A stretch of 26,770 bases of DNA, taken from positions 1 to 26,770 of the IMG/VR virus record IMGVR_UViG_3300031857_001153; one strand, given 5' to 3'. The position numbers and the translations under genes were made by a program. A model generated the notes under the pieces. It worked only from the letters and a program-made list of their open reading frames with translations. It was not told the origin of the DNA and ran no database searches. Numbering within the stretch: the stretch's first letter is position 1; every line of letters begins with the position of its first letter. This document shows, in pieces, positions 20,257-26,770 of the stretch. This DNA comes from a virus.

Positions 20257-21074
20257 GCGATCCCCGGCGTGGAGTAGCGGCGCAGGAAGTCCTGCACACG
20301 GTTCGGCAGGGAGTAGCCCTGGCCGGGGGTGTAGTCGTCGCCGCCGCGGCGCTGGATCGTGCCGCGCTGCGTCTGCCACAGGTGGCGGACCGTCTCCAGG
20401 ATCGCCTGCTGGAGCCCGGCCGGGATGGACGTGCGGCCCGCGATGTAGTCGACCTCGATGTTGTTGAAGCCCTCGGTCCACACGCTCGCGGAGTAGCCGG
20501 AGGTCTTCGTGAGGATGCCGGTGTCGATCTCCACCGCGTAGGACGACACGGGGTTGCCGTTCTCCATCACGTCCGTCACCTGGATCACCGGGGCCTGTCG
20601 GAGGATGACGCTCGCCCGGCCGCCGTTGTGCGTCTCGGACACCGAGCGGCGGGCCAGGGGGCCGACCTCACCCTCGACGAGATCGGTGGCGGCGAGGATG
20701 AAGAACCGCAACTCGTCGTCGTCGGCGTAGTCCGTGGCGGTCATGTTCAGGTGCCGCTTCACGTCCGCCAGCGCGATCGGCGGGGAAACCGTCAGATCGT
20801 CGACGTTGAAGCCCTCTTCGAGCGTGCCCGCGTTGACCCCGGTCGTGACCCAATAGACGCCGTAGTGGCCGACCTGGGACGGCTCGTAGTCCAGGTGGTA
20901 GATGCCCGGCAGCGGGTGTTCGATGCTGCCCGTCTGGTTGGTGCTCGTCCCATCGGGGGCGATCACCGTCACCGAGATGTCGTCGGGGTCGGCCAGCGCG
21001 CCGTCGAGGTCGTAGACCCGCAGCTCCAGGCGGACGAACCCGCTCACCCCTGCGGCCCCTGCGTAGATCGGCAT
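20253..21074 (-). CDS. Head-tail connector (HK97 gp6-like) with N-terminal Ig-like domain
   Basis: A 273-residue protein from ATG 21074 with CTAGGAG upstream. Residues 1-85 look like an immunoglobulin-type sandwich (FVRLELRVYDLDG, VTVIAPDGT, PGIYHLDYEPSQVGHYGVYW). From about 98, ALADVKRHLNMTATDYADDD with ELRFFILAATDLVEGEVG is the helical gp6/gp15-type adaptor. It ends with the conserved helix AGLQQAILETVRHLWQTQRG. The adaptor docks under the portal; the extra domain is not usual in gp6 and may project from the neck. Confidence 0.8.
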   Translation of the reverse strand: MPIYAGAAGVSGFVRLELRVYDLDGALADPDDISVTVIAPDGTSTNQTGSIEHPLPGIYHLDYEPSQVGHYGVYWVTTGVNAGTLEEGFNVDDLTVSPPIALADVKRHLNMTATDYADDDELRFFILAATDLVEGEVGPLARRSVSETHNGGRASVILRQAPVIQVTDVMENGNPVSSYAVEIDTGILTKTSGYSASVWTEGFNNIEVDYIAGRTSIPAGLQQAILETVRHLWQTQRGTIQRRGGDDYTPGQGYSLPNRVQDFLRRYSTPGIA

Positions 21075-21081
21075 GACGCTC

Positions 21082-22194
21082 CTAGGAGGTGATCGTGTTG
21101 GTGATGACGCGCGAGCGCAGCGTCCCCGGCGTCGTCTCGCCCTCGATGCGGACCTTCGCCGTCATCGCTGCGGCGGCGACCAACTGTGCGGCGGTGTTCG
21201 TCGCGGCGGTGCCGTTGAGCGTGGCGGCGGTCACGAGGTCGGCGACCATGCCGCGCGTCAGGCCCGTGCCGATCGCCGTGGCGGCGGTGGCCGCCAGGTA
21301 CGCCTCGGCGTTGTGCGTCGTGATGACCGCAGCATCGGACGAGGCGGTGGCCGTGGTCGTGAGGTCGGCCTGCGCGGTGACGACCTTGCCCGCGAGCGCG
21401 GTGAGGGTGTTAGTGGCCGACAGCGCCCCGGACACCGGCAGGGTGCGGGTCGCGGTGGAGGTCAGGGTGGCCGTCTCGGACAGAGCGGCCTGGACGTTCT
21501 GCGGCAGTCGCGTCGGGGCGGTGTCGACGTTGAACAGCACGTCATCGATGCGGATGTCAGCCGGAGGGGCGTCCCCGTTGAGCGCAAGGGACACCCAGTT
21601 CGAGAACGATCCGCCGTTCCAGGTGGTCGTCGCGGCGGTGGGCGTTGCGCCCTCGTTGCCGCCCACCGCGTCGGTCGGCAGCTCAGAACCCGTCCACAGT
21701 TCGGCCTTATTGACACCGAACTGCGTTGTCTTGATCCGCACCCGGCACCAGGCGTTGATCGCACCGGCAGTCACCGCTGCCGCGCGGGTGACGGTGCCGT
21801 TCACGGGGTCGTAGGACTCCAGCGCGATCGTGTAGTTGCCGCCCGAGGCGACCAGCTTCGCCCAGGAGTATTCAACGGCGGGATCGTTGCTGCACAAGCC
21901 GAGGGTGATCGCGCCCGTGACGGCGGTCGGGATGAACACCAGGAAGTCGATGAAGTACGCGCCGGGTGTGACATGGATCGTGTTGCTGCTGTATCGGAAG
22001 AAGATCGGTGAGGTAGTGGCGGTCGTCAGGAGCGCGCGGGAGCCTTCCCACGACGACGTTGTGCTGCTCGGCGCGTTGCCGCCAAGGACAGGAACCAGCA
22101 GGTAGTTGTTGTTGCCCGCGCTTGTGCCATCGCGGGTGATAGCCGTACCCGCCGCATACGACGTGTCGTCGAGCCGCCACCGCTCCTGCGCCAT
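21082..22194 (-). CDS. Lectin-like structural protein with Ala/Thr repeat tail
   Basis: A 370-residue protein from ATG 22194 with GAGGGAG upstream. The first about 230 residues are a jelly-roll-like domain (WRLDDTSYAAGTAI, FFRYSSNTIHVTPGAYFIDF, WCRVRIKTTQFG, DIRIDDVLFNVD), recalling carbohydrate-binding or polysaccharide-associated modules. Residues about 235-355 are Ala/Thr-rich with recurring (A/T)xLTA-type units, including VITTHNAEAYLAATAATA. The same type of repeat is in 24098-24472. It is probably a fibre or decoration protein; family unknown. Confidence 0.6.
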   Translation of the reverse strand: MAQERWRLDDTSYAAGTAITRDGTSAGNNNYLLVPVLGGNAPSSTTSSWEGSRALLTTATTSPIFFRYSSNTIHVTPGAYFIDFLVFIPTAVTGAITLGLCSNDPAVEYSWAKLVASGGNYTIALESYDPVNGTVTRAAAVTAGAINAWCRVRIKTTQFGVNKAELWTGSELPTDAVGGNEGATPTAATTTWNGGSFSNWVSLALNGDAPPADIRIDDVLFNVDTAPTRLPQNVQAALSETATLTSTATRTLPVSGALSATNTLTALAGKVVTAQADLTTTATASSDAAVITTHNAEAYLAATAATAIGTGLTRGMVADLVTAATLNGTAATNTAAQLVAAAAMTAKVRIEGETTPGTLRSRVITNTITS

Positions 22195-22204
22195 CCCCGC
22201 TCCC

Positions 22205-23602
22205 TCAGTAGGTGAAGACGACGTTGGTCTGGGTGACCCCGCCGGCGATGTTCGCCGCAGCGCCGCCGCCGTGGCCGTTCAGCCCGCCGCGCACGTTGAG
22301 CAGCGTCCCTGTGCCGGTCGCCGTGAAGATCGGGCTGGCGATGCTGGAGGCGTTGCCCGAGATCGTCATGTTGGACAACTGCGAACCGCTCGCCAGAGAT
22401 GCCGAGATCGCCAGCCCTCCGCGGACGGAGTTCATCGTGTTCCCGCTGATGACCCACGATTGGGCGGTCATGCTCGCCGCAGGCGAGAACAGGACGCACG
22501 CCGTAGACGGGTCCTCGAACGAGTTGTCCTCGATGCGGAAGTTCGTGGAGTACGTCTTGGCGGACGTGTTGGTAGCGGTGATCTGCTGCGCGAACTCGAT
22601 GGCGACCGAGCCGTTCTGGAAGTTCGTGCCGCGGATGTCCACGTCGCCACCGGACAGCCACTTGACCTGGGAGTGCCCCTGGCCCGCGTACTGCCCGGTG
22701 TCGGAGTAGGTGCGGCAGTCGAGAACGTGCCAGTCGCCCATGTCGGTGTCCGGGCAGTCGAGCAGGATGCCATGCGACACCGAGGCATAGGTCCACACGC
22801 GGCGGAAGTGCGCGCCCCACCCGGACACGGTGTGAGCGTTATTCCAGAACCCCGTGATCTCCAGGTCGTCGTACTCGGCCTTGATGTGTGCGTTCGTCCC
22901 GAGGTCGTCCTGGCGGATCGCCGCACCCGCCGTGGGGAGCGCCGGCGTGAGCCCGGAGAACCAGGCGTAGACCCCAAGGTTCAGGAGCCCGAGCTGCCGG
23001 ATCTTGGTGCGCTCCGCCCCGTTGCGGAACAGCGTCGCGGTGCGCGACGGCACCACGATCCGCGAGAACGACGGGTGCGTGCCCTCGACGATCGTCCCCG
23101 CCGTGGACAGGACGTGCCCGCCCTCGGTGAGCACGAACAGGTCGCCTGCGGGGAACGTGAGCGCCTGACCCTTGCTCATCGCGCCGAGCAGGGTGCCGAT
23201 CTGCGCGGTGTTGTCCGTGCCGAACACCGCCGAGTACGGACCCGACCCACCGGGCGCGGAGGCGATGGTCGCCACCGTCCCCGATGAGACGTTGGTGATC
23301 GTCGTCTTGTGGACCGTGGAGCCGGTGTCGATCCAGATGGACTTGCCGATGTACCCGGACGTGAAGTACGGGGCCGTGTGCGCCGCCGAGTCCACCGCCG
23401 TCACCGTCGTACCGGAGACGGTGCAGACGATGTGATTGCCGTCCTGCACCACGCCGTTCGCCGTGGCCGGGACCTGCGCGCGCCCGATCAGTACCTCGAC
23501 GGCCTCCAGGCCATCGGACAGCGCGTCCACGACCGTCGTCGCCGAGGTCGCCCCGCTGTTGCCGGGGTCTCCCGGAGCAGGCCGCGTGTACGGACCGGGC
23601 AT
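22205..23602 (-). CDS. Tail spike-like protein with pectin-lyase beta-helix
   Basis: A 465-residue protein from ATG 23602. After an N-terminal adaptor (about 1-125) comes FGTDNTAQIGTLLGAMSKGQ with LTFPAGDLFVL, the standard opening of phage pectate-lyase-like spikes. Successive coil-like turns follow (YDDLEITGFWNNAHTVSGWG, WHVLDCRTYSDTG, NFRIEDNSFEDPSTACVLF, NMTISGN). A trimeric right-handed beta-helix with possible polysaccharide depolymerase activity is likely; catalytic residues cannot be assigned. Location between capsid and connector genes is odd for a spike. Confidence 0.78.
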   Translation of the reverse strand: MPGPYTRPAPGDPGNSGATSATTVVDALSDGLEAVEVLIGRAQVPATANGVVQDGNHIVCTVSGTTVTAVDSAAHTAPYFTSGYIGKSIWIDTGSTVHKTTITNVSSGTVATIASAPGGSGPYSAVFGTDNTAQIGTLLGAMSKGQALTFPAGDLFVLTEGGHVLSTAGTIVEGTHPSFSRIVVPSRTATLFRNGAERTKIRQLGLLNLGVYAWFSGLTPALPTAGAAIRQDDLGTNAHIKAEYDDLEITGFWNNAHTVSGWGAHFRRVWTYASVSHGILLDCPDTDMGDWHVLDCRTYSDTGQYAGQGHSQVKWLSGGDVDIRGTNFQNGSVAIEFAQQITATNTSAKTYSTNFRIEDNSFEDPSTACVLFSPAASMTAQSWVISGNTMNSVRGGLAISASLASGSQLSNMTISGNASSIASPIFTATGTGTLLNVRGGLNGHGGGAAANIAGGVTQTNVVFTY

Positions 23603-23610
23603 CGGCTACG

Positions 23611-24000
23611 TCAGGCCGCGATGGGCGTGAAGGCCAGGGTCAGCGACGACAGGTTGAGCGAGTCGCCGTTGGACACGGCCTTGGACGCGGTGAGCGCGCC
23701 CGACCACAGGAAGTTGCCCGAGGTGGAGGCGTCCCACAGGGAGATGTGGGAGATCGTCTCGGTGGTCGTCATCGACCACGACGGGGTGTTCGTCATGGTG
23801 CCGACGCCGCCGGACGCCGCCGAGCCGAACGTCGCGGCCGAGCGAGTCGTCACCGCCGACGAGTTCGACGTGCCGGACGCGCCGGGGTCTCCGGTGTGCA
23901 GGCGGACCCACACCGTTCCCGCGGTCGGAGCAGCACCCGTCCGCGTGATGTTGTCCAGCCACTTGTTGGCGGCGTTCGCCGCACTCAGGCCAACGGCCAT
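23611..24000 (-). CDS. Phage tail fibre-like protein
   Basis: A 129-residue protein from ATG 24000 with GAGGAG upstream, touching the previous stop (TGATG). The pattern VWVRLHTGDPGASGTSN, then ISHISLWDASTSGNFLWSGA and a Thr/Ser-rich end is that of small phage tail-fibre proteins common in actinophages. It is entirely beta-rich without Cys. It should be a minor virion component working with the adjacent spike. Confidence 0.75.
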   Translation of the reverse strand: MAVGLSAANAANKWLDNITRTGAAPTAGTVWVRLHTGDPGASGTSNSSAVTTRSAATFGSAASGGVGTMTNTPSWSMTTTETISHISLWDASTSGNFLWSGALTASKAVSNGDSLNLSSLTLAFTPIAA

Positions 24001-24101
24001 CAGTCGTTCTCCTCATCGGTTGTGCCGTCCGCGTGAACGACCACGGCGGATGCGGTCATCGTGAGAGCCGCCACGACGGTCGGCTCGGGCTCAGTGCTCA
24101 T
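24000..24101 (-). CDS. 33-residue Ala/Thr protein
   Basis: From ATG 24101 (ATGA with the previous gene) to TGA 24000 (TGATG with the next). MSTEPEPTVVAALTMTASAV contains the same AALTxTASA motif as its upstream neighbour, followed by an acidic end (DGTTDEEND). It may be a fragment of the repeat protein or a small structural peptide. Confidence 0.55.
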   Translation of the reverse strand: MSTEPEPTVVAALTMTASAVVVHADGTTDEEND

Positions 24102-24472
24102 GCGGGTCCCTCCACTACTCGCCCCACCAGTGCTCCAGCGGGGACGTTCGCCCTCGGCACTCGAACGGCCGAGGCGGTCAATGCGGCCTCACCGGCCAGC
24201 GCAGTCGACGCGGAGTGTGTCGTGATGACCTGCGCGGAGGCGGTGAGAGCTGCGTCAGCGACGCACGACGTAGACGTGACCGCCCGCCGCGATGCGGACG
24301 CGGACAGGTCTGCCGCGGCCTGGAGGTTCGTGCCGGCGTTCGCGGCCTTCACCGACGACGCGGTGAGCGTTGCGGTGGTCGACGGCGACGCGGTGGCGGA
24401 TGCGCCGTTGACGACCCACCACGTCGACAGGTCGCCCCAGGTGGTGAGGTCGCCCCAGAGCGTTCCGGCCAC
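24098..24472 (-). CDS. Ala/Thr-repeat structural protein
   Basis: A 124-residue protein from GTG 24472 with GGAGG upstream. The N-terminus has Trp-rich repeats (LWGDLTTWGDLSTWWVVNGA), followed by roughly 21-residue Ala/Ser/Thr units each carrying an L(T/S)AS core: TATLTASS, AADLSASAS, AALTASAQVITTH, AALTASAVR. It shares the VITTH unit with the 370-residue protein at 21082. It is probably a virion fibre or adaptor; no family recognised. Confidence 0.6.
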   Translation of the reverse strand: MAGTLWGDLTTWGDLSTWWVVNGASATASPSTTATLTASSVKAANAGTNLQAAADLSASASRRAVTSTSCVADAALTASAQVITTHSASTALAGEAALTASAVRVPRANVPAGALVGRVVEGPA

Positions 24473-24487
24473 GGCGACCTCCGGGGG

Positions 24488-24697
24488 TTACTTGGCGGTG
24501 CGCTTGCGGGCCGTGCGCTTCTCGGCCTGCGGGCCGACCGCGCGCTCCACGGGCGGCTCGGAGACAACGGGAACCGCGAGGCCGCGCTGGCACAGTTCTG
24601 CGCCGTACTCGTCGGTCGTGTCGAGTTCCCCACCCACGGGCGGGTACGGAGTGCCGTCCACGCTCCCGGTGAGCGCGACTGTCATGCGGACCTTCAT
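24488..24697 (-). CDS. 69-residue protein with basic Lys/Arg tail
   Basis: ATG 24697 is favoured by AGGAAGG upstream; an in-frame start at 24727 would fall in the terminator hairpin. MKVRMTVALTGSVDGTPYPP is followed by DTTDEYGAELCQRGLAVPVV, then a basic tail (AEKRTARKRTAK). This is common for small proteins following actinophage capsid genes and may be a head-associated or DNA-contacting component. Confidence 0.7.
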   Translation of the reverse strand: MKVRMTVALTGSVDGTPYPPVGGELDTTDEYGAELCQRGLAVPVVSEPPVERAVGPQAEKRTARKRTAK

Positions 24698-24724
24698 TGG
24701 GCGACCTTCCTGTTCGCTCACCCC

Positions 24725-24750
24725 CACCCCTCGACCGGAGCCGAGGGGTG
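24725..24750. terminator. Terminator hairpin downstream of the capsid gene
   Basis: CACCCCTCG (24725-24733) pairs perfectly with CGAGGGGTG (24742-24750) around an 8-nt loop, in the short gap after the major capsid stop. It should limit read-through from the abundant capsid message. Confidence 0.7.
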
Positions 24751-24771
24751 AGAGTCAGCGGGCAGGCTGGA

Positions 24772-25968
24772 TCAGCTCGCCCCGCCGACGAAGTGCTTGA
24801 CAGCTCCGGTCTGGTCGCCCAGAACGCCGTCTGCGCGCATGATCGCCCGGAACGTCACGAGGTCGTTCTGGAAGGCGAACTCGTCGCTGCGCTCGAAGCG
24901 CACCCCGCCCGCGATGCGGACGAAGTAGGCGCTCATGTCGCCGAACACGATGGACTTGGCCGAGGTGGCCGCCGCAGCGATGTTCGGCTCGATGACGACC
25001 GGCTTGCCCAGGATGGTGTCGGGCGCGCCAGCGAGGCCCGGCGTCCACAGGTAGTTGCCGACGCCCGCGCCCCCGGAGTTGTCCTGGAGCTTGCGAATGT
25101 AGGCCGCCGTGGAGTCGCGGAACAGCCACACACACTTGTCGCTGTTGCGGTACGGGCTGATGACCGAGTAGTAGAGGTCGATCAGGTTGTCCGCGGACGC
25201 CTTGCCAGCGACCGAGGTGGCACCCGTCACGCCGAGGGTCGAGGTCTGCACCACGCCCGAGGGCTTCGAGGAGCCGTTGCCCGTGGCGAAGTCAGCGCCC
25301 GCGGCGTTGCCGAGGGCGTTGCCAGCCTGACGGGCGAAGTACCCGGTGAGGTCAACGCCGGCGTCGTTGAGCAGTTCCGACGACACCTGGAACGAGTAGG
25401 CGTACTTGTATGCGCCGAGGGTGCGCTTGGCGAACGCCGGGTCGCTCTCGGTGAGGGTCGAGCCCTCCGTGATGAGCGCGCCGGTCGAGTGCGTCGTGGT
25501 CACCGGGACCTCGAAGTTCTCGCCGCCTGCGGTGTTGAACACCGTCGCCACGCCCGCGATCGCGGCCGTCTCGATCAGGTGCTCCCACATGGAGTTGTAG
25601 AACGACGTGGGCACGGTGTTGCCGCCCGCGGTGGCCGAACCCTTGGTCAGGTCACGGGCCTCGGGCTGCGCCTCGAAGGAGCGGGTCTCGCCACGGACGA
25701 ACGCGCCAAAGGCGTCGGTGACCGGGGCGGACTGGCGCGCAGCGATGCGGCCCAGCGTCTCGTCGAGGTCACGGGCACGCTGCTCGTCCTCGTCGATGCG
25801 TGCGGCACGCTCGGCGAGCGCGTCGATGTCGGCGTTGATCCGCTGGTAGGACTGCTCCTCCTCAGCGGTGAGGTCGCGGTTCTCAGCGGCGGCGGTGTCG
25901 AGCAGGGCCTTGGCCTGCTCCCACGCATTCGCCCGCTGCTCCCGCAGGTGGTTGGCGAAGTCGCTCAC
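24772..25968 (-). CDS. Major capsid protein, HK97 fold, with N-terminal delta domain
   Basis: A 398-residue protein from GTG 25968 with AAAGGAGG upstream. Residues 1-75 are a charged coiled coil (LREQRANAWEQAKALLD, AEEEQSYQRINADIDALAER), the scaffolding delta domain normally removed by the protease encoded upstream. The fold proper starts near 95 (FVRGETRSFEAQ) and shows typical HK97-family segments: NTVPTSFYNSMWEHLIETAA, FEVPVTTTHSTGALITEGST, YKYAYSFQVSSELLNDAGVD, CVWLFRDSTAAYIRKLQDNS, IVFGDMSAYFVRIAGGVRFE. No separate scaffold gene is seen. Confidence 0.95.
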   Translation of the reverse strand: MSDFANHLREQRANAWEQAKALLDTAAAENRDLTAEEEQSYQRINADIDALAERAARIDEDEQRARDLDETLGRIAARQSAPVTDAFGAFVRGETRSFEAQPEARDLTKGSATAGGNTVPTSFYNSMWEHLIETAAIAGVATVFNTAGGENFEVPVTTTHSTGALITEGSTLTESDPAFAKRTLGAYKYAYSFQVSSELLNDAGVDLTGYFARQAGNALGNAAGADFATGNGSSKPSGVVQTSTLGVTGATSVAGKASADNLIDLYYSVISPYRNSDKCVWLFRDSTAAYIRKLQDNSGGAGVGNYLWTPGLAGAPDTILGKPVVIEPNIAAAATSAKSIVFGDMSAYFVRIAGGVRFERSDEFAFQNDLVTFRAIMRADGVLGDQTGAVKHFVGGAS

Positions 25969-25993
25969 GCGATCCGCCTCCTTTCATGCGAAA

Positions 25994-26019
25994 GCCCCCG
26001 AGCCGTTCATGTCGGGGGC
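25994..26019. terminator. Terminator hairpin between protease and capsid genes
   Basis: GCCCCCGA (25994-26001) pairs with TCGGGGGC (26012-26019) around a 10-nt loop. On the minus strand CTTTC follows, giving a short U-run. It would separate portal/protease transcription from the capsid gene, whose own promoter is not obvious. Confidence 0.7.
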
Positions 26020-26057
26020 GACGGTTGGGTTGAGGTCGCGGTGGGGGTGCCCTGCCG

Positions 26058-26765
26058 CTACTGCGCCTTCTGCTTCAGGTCCAACTCCCGGCGCAGGAGC
26101 TGGATGCGAGCCGGCGGAGTGGCGGGGGCCTGCTCCACCGGCTCGGGCTTGGGGTCCTCGCGCTGCTCGCCGAGGTCGATCACGACCGGCGCGGCGCTGA
26201 GGAGGTCGGACAGCCGCCCCTCGGCGGCGATGCGGGCCACGTCCTCCACCGGCATCTCGCGGCGCTCGGCCAGCGAGCGCAGGCCCGAGGACGTGTCGGT
26301 GTAGGCGGGGGTGTTCACCGGGGCCACGTCGATCAGTTGGCCCGAGATCAGCGAGCGCAGCGGGAAGCCGTTGTCGTCCAGCGTCCAGTCGTCCTCGAAC
26401 GTGATGAAGGCGAACGACGACTTCTGCACGTCGCCGCGCTGCACCAGCTCGAACACGTCGGACCGGAACGACGGCAGATCGACCTCGTAGTCCAGGCCGG
26501 TCTCGTCCACGCCGAGGCGCAGCGTCTGACCCGCGGTGGTGCCCAGGAGCCAGTTGTCGTCGTGGTTGTAGCGGGCCATCACGCCGGGGAAGCCGTCGCC
26601 CGCGGACTTGTTGAAGAACGTCGGCGTGATGGTCTCGGTGAAGCCGCCGAGGTTCTGCGAGCGGGTGTTGAACTTCGCGGCATAGCCGCCGATCCGCATC
26701 ACGCCGTCGGCCGCGCGGACCTCGACGAGACCGCGCACCGACCGGCGCTCGGTGGGCTTGCTCAC
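26058..26765 (-). CDS. HK97-family prohead maturation protease
   Basis: A 235-residue protein from GTG 26765. The TCAC at 26762-26765 would fit a GTGA overlap with an upstream portal gene outside the window. The protease core shows IGGYAAKFNTRSQNLGGFTE, ARYNHDDNWLLGTT (catalytic-type H68), VQKSSFAF (S116/S117 nucleophile region) and LIDVAPVNTPAY, the standard S78/U35 pattern. The C-terminal about 60 residues are Glu/Pro/Gln-rich and basic at the end. It cleaves the capsid delta domain during maturation. Confidence 0.93.
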   Translation of the reverse strand: MSKPTERRSVRGLVEVRAADGVMRIGGYAAKFNTRSQNLGGFTETITPTFFNKSAGDGFPGVMARYNHDDNWLLGTTAGQTLRLGVDETGLDYEVDLPSFRSDVFELVQRGDVQKSSFAFITFEDDWTLDDNGFPLRSLISGQLIDVAPVNTPAYTDTSSGLRSLAERREMPVEDVARIAAEGRLSDLLSAAPVVIDLGEQREDPKPEPVEQAPATPPARIQLLRRELDLKQKAQ

Positions 26766-26770
26766 GGGTT

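Noticed and set aside
24697-26304. A 535-codon open frame on the plus strand opposite capsid and protease genes
   Set aside because: The minus strand encodes recognisable HK97 capsid and protease; the plus frame has no motifs and crosses two genes and a terminator.

Overview
The window is part of a high-GC actinobacteriophage genome: a temperate, long-tailed (siphovirus-like) phage with an HK97-type capsid. An actinobacterial host is suggested by the WhiB-family regulator, the GTG/ATG starts with AGGAGG-type ribosome sites, the strong GC bias and the actinophage-style gene content. Almost every gene lies on the minus strand in tightly packed, ATGA/GTGA-coupled operons. Only the repressor-integrase pair is on the plus strand. 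No rRNA, complete tRNA or CRISPR array was seen.

Reading in the direction of transcription from the right edge, the late region (26.8 to about 9.3 kb) starts with the prohead protease and major capsid protein. An unusual fibre/spike block follows (a small Lys/Arg-tailed protein, Ala/Thr-repeat proteins, a fibre-like protein, a beta-helix spike and a lectin-like protein). Next come the head-tail connector, tail terminator-like protein, major tail protein, an interposed HNH endonuclease, the -1 frameshifted tail-assembly chaperones, the tape measure and a large LamG-bearing minor tail protein. A lysis/envelope block comes next: an XhlA-like membrane protein, a single-pass protein, a secreted Pro/Thr-linker TIM-barrel-like protein, a holin and an M15-like endolysin with a peptidoglycan-binding domain. 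The block ends with an HTH protein, a DnaQ-like exonuclease, a DUF6378-like protein and an endonuclease VII. Portal and terminase would lie beyond the right edge.

The switch region (7.0 to 8.5 kb) holds a Cro-like HTH gene (minus strand) divergent from a paralogous HTH repressor (plus strand), which is translationally coupled to a tyrosine integrase. The 3' part of the repressor gene contains a 38-bp stretch that is the antisense of the 3' half of a tRNA, best matching tRNA-Asn; this is the probable attP core. This is the layout of the integration-dependent immunity switches known from mycobacteriophages such as BPs, Brujita and Charlie. Reading the repressor frame into a tRNA-Asn anticodon loop turns codon 88 (TAC) into TAA, so integration would remove the last 19 residues and separate int from the repressor promoter. 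The uninterrupted attP indicates a free phage genome or excised form, not a prophage integrated at this site.

The early region (7.0 kb to the left edge, minus strand) runs from the Cro-like gene through small membrane proteins, WhiB with an extra zinc finger, a Cas4/RecB-type exonuclease, zinc-ribbon and OB-like proteins, and then a replication block. In that block the primase-polymerase catalytic domain is separated from its usual C-terminal helical and ATPase domains by an SNF2-like helicase, a DNA methyltransferase and a MazG-like protein, all coupled by 4-nt overlaps.
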